A DNA stretch of 64,000 nt from Arthrobacter sp. JZ12 (GTDB taxonomy: Bacteria; Actinomycetota; Actinomycetes; Actinomycetales; Micrococcaceae): assembly GCF_035189165.1 (NCBI RefSeq), contig NZ_CP045246.1, forward strand, positions 2,852,001-2,916,000. Direction: 5' to 3'. Each line of letters begins with the position of its first letter. The first letter of the stretch is position 1. The translations under genes were made by a program, and so were the position numbers. This document shows, piece after piece, positions 59,608 to 64,000 of this stretch. The notes below the pieces were generated by a model that saw only the letters and a list, made by a program, of their open reading frames with translations, was not told where the DNA came from and searched no databases.

Positions 59608-60846
59608 CTAGACCAGCGTCCCCGACTTCGCGAACAGACGCTCCGACGCAAGCTGCGCACCTCGTCCAAGGGACTCCAGCTTCGCGGCCGCGATTTGCGG
59701 GTGGATCCTGCCGCCCAGACCGCAGTCGGTGGAGGCGATGACATTCTCGCGACCGACCAGCGAGGCAAACCGCTCGATGCGCTGGGCCACCAGCTCGGGG
59801 TGCTCGACGACGTTGGTCGCGTGGGAAACGACGCCGGGAACCAACACCTTGCCCGCCGGGAGCCTCGTGTCCTGCCACAGCGCCCACTCGTGTTCGTGGC
59901 GGGCATTCGCAGCCTCGAACGAGTACGAGCCTGCGTTGATACCCAGCACGATGTCCACGATGTCCTTGAACTCGATGTCCGTGGTGTGCGGTCCATGCCA
60001 GGATCCCCAGCAGATGTGCAGGCGGACCTGCTCCTCAGGCAGATCGCGAATGGCGTAATTCAGCGCCTCTGCCCGGATTTGGGTGAACTTCTGGTAGTCC
60101 TCGACGCTGGGCTCAGGGTTGATCTGGTCCCAGTTCTCGGCGATCGACGGATCGTCAATCTGCACGGTCAGGCCCGCCTCGACGATCGCCTTGTACTCCT
60201 CACGCAGCACGTCAGCCCACGCGTAGATGAACTCTTCCTCAGTGGCGTAGTACTCGTTGCCGATTCGGCTGGCAGATCCCGGCGACAGCGCCGTGATGAA
60301 GCCGGTGGACAGACCCGCAGCGTTCAGGCCCGCCTTCAGGTTCGCGATGTCGCTGGCGAGCGCATCCTGCCCCGTGTAGGAGATCGGCCCGGTAGCGGAC
60401 GGGAACGCCGTCGCATTCTTGCCGATCTGGATCCCGCTGTCCGGATCCTGGTAGGCATCTGCAAATCGGGTCCAGTCACGACGGTCAGCAAACGATGTCA
60501 GCCGAACCGCACCCGGCTCGCTGCGCACGGGCTCAGCGAGGATCGGGTTGAAGTCCGTCAGTTCCAGGCCCGCGGTGCGCTGGAAGCTGTAGGTCCACCA
60601 GGCTCCGTAGTCCACCGGGTTGGACATTGCCTTGCCGTACTCTCCGTCGCCGGGGATGGTGATGCCCAGGTCCTTCTGGCGCTGCACCAGGTCGGTGACG
60701 GCGGCGGTGAGCAGGCCCTCGAACTCGGGCGTCCGCTCCAGGGTGAAGCCATCCTCGGCGAAGCTCCGCGCAGCGTTGGCCTGAATCAGTTCAGGCGTAC
60801 GCGGCAACGAGCCGGCATGGGTGGTGTGGATGCGGTCAAGTGTCAT
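59608..60846 (-). CDS. MetE-like cobalamin-independent methionine synthase family protein (short form)
   Basis: A 412-residue protein equivalent to only the C-terminal catalytic barrel of MetE. The zinc site residues are visible: H277 and C279 in LHICWGSWHG, E311 near SFEAANARHEH, and C375 in ASTDCGLGGR; substrate residues include GDGEYGKAM. Full-length MetE has about 750 residues, so this is a stand-alone methyltransferase of the MetE C-terminal family, which may use another methyl donor. It follows metY by 52 bases under the same SAM-IV riboswitch, supporting a role in making methionine. I chose the ATG at 60846, as the upstream frame overlaps metY. Confidence 0.88.
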   Translation of the reverse strand: MTLDRIHTTHAGSLPRTPELIQANAARSFAEDGFTLERTPEFEGLLTAAVTDLVQRQKDLGITIPGDGEYGKAMSNPVDYGAWWTYSFQRTAGLELTDFNPILAEPVRSEPGAVRLTSFADRRDWTRFADAYQDPDSGIQIGKNATAFPSATGPISYTGQDALASDIANLKAGLNAAGLSTGFITALSPGSASRIGNEYYATEEEFIYAWADVLREEYKAIVEAGLTVQIDDPSIAENWDQINPEPSVEDYQKFTQIRAEALNYAIRDLPEEQVRLHICWGSWHGPHTTDIEFKDIVDIVLGINAGSYSFEAANARHEHEWALWQDTRLPAGKVLVPGVVSHATNVVEHPELVAQRIERFASLVGRENVIASTDCGLGGRIHPQIAAAKLESLGRGAQLASERLFAKSGTLV

Positions 60847-60898
60847 GAAAGCTATTCCGTTTCTTCGTTCGTACCGTTGTTGCTGGTGGCGGATTTCT

Positions 60899-62215
60899 TT
60901 ACGCTTCCTTCGCCGCCCGGAAGCCGTTCTCGAGGTCGGCCAGGATGTCATCAATGTGCTCCAGGCCCACCGACAGCCGGACCAGTCCCGGCCGTACGCC
61001 GGCCACGGCCTGCTGCTCGGCTGAGAGCTGGCTATGCGTGGTCGACGCCGGATGGATCACCAGCGAGCGCACGTCGCCGATGTTCGCCACGTGGGAGTGC
61101 AGTTCCAGCGCGTCCACGAAGCGCTTGCCCGCCTCGGCACCACCGGCCAGATCAAAGGCGACGATGGCGCCGGTCCCCTTGGGACCGTACTTGCGTCCGC
61201 GCTCGTACCACGGGCTTGAGGGCAGCCCCGCGTAAGCGACGGCGACGACGTCGTCCCTGTCCTCCAGCCAGCGCGCCACCTTCTCCGCGTTCTCAACGTG
61301 ACGCTCCACGCGCAGGCTCAGGGTCTCGAGGCCCTGGGCGATCAGGAAGGCGTTGAACGGCGAGACCGCCGAGCCGAGGTCGCGCAGGAGCTGGACCCGC
61401 GCCTTGAGGATGTAGGACAGGTTCGCGCCGAGTGCGCCGCCCTCGCCCAGGTCACGGGCGTAGACCAGGCCGTTGTAGGTGGGGTCCGGCGTGTTGAAGC
61501 CGGGGAAGCGCTCAGGATCGGCGCCGAAGTCGAACTTCCCGGAATCGACAATGACTCCGGCGATCGCCGCGCCGTGGCCGCCCAGGTACTTCGTGGCCGA
61601 GTGCACCACGATGTCGGCGCCCCACTCAAGCGGGCGGATGAGGTACGGCGTCGAAAGGGTGTTGTCGACGATCAGGGGGACGCCGGCGTCGTGCGCGGTG
61701 CGGGAGACGCCCTCAATGTCCAGCACGTCCTGGCGCGGGTTGGAAACGGCCTCGGCGAAGAAGAGCTTGGTGTTGGGCTGTACGGCGTCGCGCCACTGGT
61801 CGAGGTTGTCGGGATCCTCGACGAAGGTGACGGAGATGCCGAACTTCTTCAGCGTGTGCGCGAAGAGGTTGTACGTGCCGCCGTAGAGGCTGGGGCTGGC
61901 GACGATGTGGTCACCGGACTCGGCGATGTTCAGGATCGCGAAGGTTTCAGCCGCCTGCCCCGAGCTGAGCAGCAGGGCAGCCAGGCCGCCCTCCAGGCTG
62001 GCGATCCGCTGCTCGACCGCGTCCTGGGTCGGGTTGCCGATGCGGGTGTAGATCGGCGCGATCTCGGCGAGCGCGAAGCGGTTCGCGGCGCTCTCGGCGG
62101 TCGGGAAGACGAACGACGTGGTCTGGTAGATGGGCAGGGCGCGTGCGCCGGTGGCGGCGTCGGGCTCCTGGCCTACGTGGATCTGACGGGTTTCAAAGGA
62201 CCAACCGTTGGACAT
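60899..62215 (-). CDS. metY: O-acetylhomoserine sulfhydrylase (aminocarboxypropyltransferase)
   Basis: A 438-residue PLP enzyme of the Cys/Met metabolism family. The PLP Lys is K209 in SATKYLGGHG, and the N-terminal ETRQIHVGQEPDAATGARA, YTRIGNPT and AEAVSNPRQDVLDIEG blocks are typical of MetY. It forms homocysteine from O-acetylhomoserine and sulfide in the cytoplasm. AGGAG precedes the ATG. A SAM-IV riboswitch in its leader should shut the operon when SAM is plentiful. Confidence 0.95.
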   Translation of the reverse strand: MSNGWSFETRQIHVGQEPDAATGARALPIYQTTSFVFPTAESAANRFALAEIAPIYTRIGNPTQDAVEQRIASLEGGLAALLLSSGQAAETFAILNIAESGDHIVASPSLYGGTYNLFAHTLKKFGISVTFVEDPDNLDQWRDAVQPNTKLFFAEAVSNPRQDVLDIEGVSRTAHDAGVPLIVDNTLSTPYLIRPLEWGADIVVHSATKYLGGHGAAIAGVIVDSGKFDFGADPERFPGFNTPDPTYNGLVYARDLGEGGALGANLSYILKARVQLLRDLGSAVSPFNAFLIAQGLETLSLRVERHVENAEKVARWLEDRDDVVAVAYAGLPSSPWYERGRKYGPKGTGAIVAFDLAGGAEAGKRFVDALELHSHVANIGDVRSLVIHPASTTHSQLSAEQQAVAGVRPGLVRLSVGLEHIDDILADLENGFRAAKEA

Positions 62216-62233
62216 TGAAGTCTCCTGGAATCA

Positions 62234-62263
62234 GGGCCCGGCATGCTCGAAGCACCACGGGCC
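62234..62263 (-). promoter_or_regulatory. expression-platform hairpin of the SAM-IV riboswitch
   Basis: GGCCCG and CGGGCC flank an inner TGCT/AGCA pair, giving a hairpin between the aptamer's 3' strand and the AGGAG of metY. Its 5' arm overlaps the pseudoknot strand of the aptamer, so the two structures can be mutually exclusive. Confidence 0.55.
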
Positions 62264-62378
62264 GCGCTTGCCACCCGACACTTCGCCGGACGGCCAGGTC
62301 TTCACCCGGGGCACCCCGCCGCGGTTGGAGGGTTGCCGGCCAGCAAGCCGGGGCTATCTGCTGGCACTCATGACCTGA
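62255..62378 (-). ncRNA. SAM-IV riboswitch
   Basis: Read on the minus strand, the leader of metY contains the SAM-IV core: GGTCATGAGTGCCAGC, CCCCGGCTTGCTGGCCGGCA, ACCCTCCAACCGCGG, GGGGTGCCCCGGGTGAAGAC and, further on, GGCAAGCGCGGCCCG that forms the pseudoknot. CAGGTC pairs with GACCTG to close the P1 helix. This class is known from actinobacteria upstream of methionine genes and turns off expression on binding S-adenosylmethionine. Confidence 0.95.
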
Positions 62379-62440
62379 GCCCAGTGTAAGCAGACGGAGT
62401 TCCATGGGCGTCAAGATGACGCGATGTGTAACTGTGGAGC

Positions 62441-63172
62441 GTGAGCGAAATCCGCATCGGCACCTCCGGCTGGAGCTACGACCACTGGAACGGCGTCTGC
62501 TACCCGCATGGCACTCCCCCGGCGCGGCGGCTCGATTCCTACGTGGCCCGCTTCGACACGGTGGAGCTCAACGCCAGCTTCTACCGCTGGCCGCGGGATA
62601 CGACGTTCGCCGGGTGGCGCCGTCGTCTTCCCCATGATTTTGCCCTGTCGGTGAAGGCACCCCGCGGGCTGACCCACGCGAAGAAGCTGTACGCGCCGGA
62701 GGTGTGGATCGAGCGGATCGCCCGCTGCTGGCACGAGCTGGGCGACCGCCGCGCCGTCCTGCTCGTCCAGCTTCCGCCGGGGACGGAGCGCGACGACGCC
62801 CGCCTGGACTACTTCCTGTCCCAGCTGCCCTGGTGGATCCGGGTGGCGGTCGAATTCCGCCATCCCAGCTGGCACGACGACGCCGTGTACGCGCTGCTCG
62901 AACGGCACCAGGCCGCCTACACCGTCATGAGCGGAGCTGGTCTCCCCTGCGTTCTGCGGGCGACCGCGCCATTTGTGTACGCGCGGCTGCATGGCCCGGA
63001 TCATGGGCACCTGTATGCCGGCTCGTACTCGGACGCGGACCTGGGCTGGTGGGCGGACCGGATCCGGGAATGGCATGGCTCCGGCAAGGACGTGTACGTC
63101 TACTTCAATAACGACGGCGGCGGGAACGCTGTGCGGAACGCCGCGACTCTGCGGTCATCAGTGAACCGCTGA
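62441..63172 (+). CDS. DUF72 domain protein
   Basis: A 243-residue protein with the DUF72 signature: RIGTSGWSYDHWNGVCYP, then VELNASFYRWP, SVKAPRGLTHAKKL, VAVEFRHPSW and YVYFNNDGGGNAVRNA. DUF72 proteins have a TIM-barrel-like fold and no established function. The start is the GTG that begins this signature, close behind a GGAG element. It is divergent from the methionine operon. Confidence 0.93.
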   Translation: MSEIRIGTSGWSYDHWNGVCYPHGTPPARRLDSYVARFDTVELNASFYRWPRDTTFAGWRRRLPHDFALSVKAPRGLTHAKKLYAPEVWIERIARCWHELGDRRAVLLVQLPPGTERDDARLDYFLSQLPWWIRVAVEFRHPSWHDDAVYALLERHQAAYTVMSGAGLPCVLRATAPFVYARLHGPDHGHLYAGSYSDADLGWWADRIREWHGSGKDVYVYFNNDGGGNAVRNAATLRSSVNR

Positions 63173-63211
63173 GTCCTTTACGCCTAACTCACGCGGTGCC
63201 ACAATCCTCTC

Positions 63212-63898
63212 GTGGCTGAGAAAATCTCGACCGCAAGGCCGCGGCTCGTGAGACCTACTGCGGTGGCGATCGGCCTACTGGTCGCCATCGTCCTGGTGTC
63301 CGCGGCGGTTCGGATCGCCGTCGACTGGCCGAACATCCTCGCGGGCACCGAGCCCACCGAGAACGACTTCGCTAGGCGGTACGTCGCCCACCCCTGGCTG
63401 GCATACGTTCACATAGCACCGGGACTCGTCTACCTGCTGGGCGCACCGCTGCAGCTGTCGCGGCGGTTCCGCACCCGGCACTACAACTTTCATCGGCGGC
63501 TCGGTCGGGTCCTGCTTACCTGCGCGCTGATCTCCGGACTCTTCGCGCTCTTCTTCGGCGTGCCGTATGCCTGGGCGGGAGCGCCTGAAGCGGTCGCGAC
63601 GGTCGTGTTCGGCTGCTGGTTCCTTGTGTGCCTCGTGCTCGCGTTCCGGGCCATCCGGGGTGATGACGTACGGCAACACCGGCGCTGGATGATTCGCGCA
63701 TTCGCCGTCGCCATCGGTATCGGAACCATCAGGATCTGGGTGGGTATCTTCGAGGGTGTGGAGCAGGCAACCTCCGGCGGGACATCGCCGGGCGAACCTG
63801 ACCCGACGATGTTCGGCATAGCGTTCTGGCTAGCGTTCACTATGCACGTCGCCGTCGGGGAATGGTGGCTGCGCCGTACACCCGCCCTCACCGGATGA
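63212..63898 (+). CDS. DUF2306 family membrane protein
   Basis: A 228-residue membrane protein with about six helices. HIAPGLVYLLGAPLQLSRRFR, FHRRLGRVLL and RQHRRWMIRAFA, with paired His residues at helix ends, are typical of DUF2306 and suggest haem or metal binding, but no function is known. It begins with a GTG 39 bases after the DUF72 stop. Confidence 0.9.
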   Translation: MAEKISTARPRLVRPTAVAIGLLVAIVLVSAAVRIAVDWPNILAGTEPTENDFARRYVAHPWLAYVHIAPGLVYLLGAPLQLSRRFRTRHYNFHRRLGRVLLTCALISGLFALFFGVPYAWAGAPEAVATVVFGCWFLVCLVLAFRAIRGDDVRQHRRWMIRAFAVAIGIGTIRIWVGIFEGVEQATSGGTSPGEPDPTMFGIAFWLAFTMHVAVGEWWLRRTPALTG

Positions 63899-63931
63899 CG
63901 GTGTCGGGGGCCAAACAGAACGAGGAGCGCG

Positions 63932-64000
63932 ATGCCGCCAGAAGATTCTCCAGTACCTACCGAGTACCCGCAGGCGATCGGACGCACCGCACGCCGAGCA
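63932..64000 (+). CDS. start of a gene running off the window
   Basis: An ATG at 63932 preceded by GAGGAG opens a frame that continues to the last base: 23 codons beginning MPPEDSPVPTEYPQAI. The product cannot be identified from this fragment. It lies 33 bases after the DUF2306 stop and is probably cotranscribed. Confidence 0.6.
   Translation, partial: MPPEDSPVPTEYPQAIGRTARRA

Noticed and set aside
59695-61356. 553-codon plus-strand frame opposite the MetE-like and metY genes
   Set aside because: Arg/Gly/Val-rich with a disordered Pro/Arg tail; the minus strand has two certain enzymes and a riboswitch.
1-64000. tRNA or rRNA genes
   Set aside because: No cloverleaf-like sequence with CCA end or rRNA conserved segment was recognised by eye; a dedicated scan could still find one.

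Overview
The window is high-G+C DNA with dense, often overlapping genes, Shine-Dalgarno-type starts and GTG/TTG start codons. Secreted lipoproteins, binding-protein transporters without a local ATPase, an actinobacterial SAM-IV riboswitch and the protein types all point to a Gram-positive actinobacterium, probably an Arthrobacter-like member of the Micrococcaceae (inference, not proven). No rRNA, tRNA, CRISPR array or insertion sequence was recognised.

Layout. 1-8030: housekeeping and accessory genes (DUF2254 fragment, NAD-epimerase and aldo/keto reductase, SDR and acylphosphatase, Na+/H+ antiporter, membrane diguanylate cyclase, YbaK deacylase, lipid kinase). 8257-12420: secreted hydrolases (an M23 peptidase with a Pro-rich repeat tail and two paralogous M14 carboxypeptidases). 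12512-21413: a maltose/maltodextrin locus with LacI regulator and alpha-glucosidase on one strand, and binding protein, MalF, MalG and a second GH13 enzyme on the other; two similar LacI-type operators lie between the divergent units. 21534-25368: subtilisin-like protease, then a membrane-protein group ending in DUF2243 and CtaG. 25487-33123: a five-gene alpha-mannoside operon (ROK regulator, binding protein, two permeases, GH38 mannosidase).

33248-36217: an unusual signalling group: a soluble histidine kinase with a degenerate receiver domain, an OmpR-type regulator, and a convergent Hpt-like protein that lacks the phospho-accepting histidine. 36547-49835: a 13-kb catabolic cluster with a GntR/FCD regulator, palindromic operator candidates, a TAXI-type TRAP transporter, an MFS carrier, L-2-hydroxyglutarate oxidase, DapA-family lyase, SDRs, FAH hydrolase, type III CoA-transferase and a glutaryl-CoA-dehydrogenase-like enzyme. 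It looks like uptake and CoA-dependent breakdown of a dicarboxylic or hydroxy acid, possibly glutarate-related.

49836-54144: an insert that reads visibly less G+C-rich, holding a tightly coupled AAA ATPase and HNH endonuclease pair (Septu-like architecture) and a divergent gene resembling DUF6414. Its right edge carries a degenerate second copy of the 3' end of the acyl-CoA dehydrogenase gene that borders it on the left. This is the best candidate for an undescribed anti-phage or genome-defence module. 54145-57796: a second two-component system and a divergent membrane acyltransferase-like gene. 57860-64000: M28 lipoprotein peptidase, a small membrane protein, a SAM-IV-controlled methionine operon (metY and a short MetE-like protein), DUF72 and DUF2306 genes, and the first codons of a gene running off the end.
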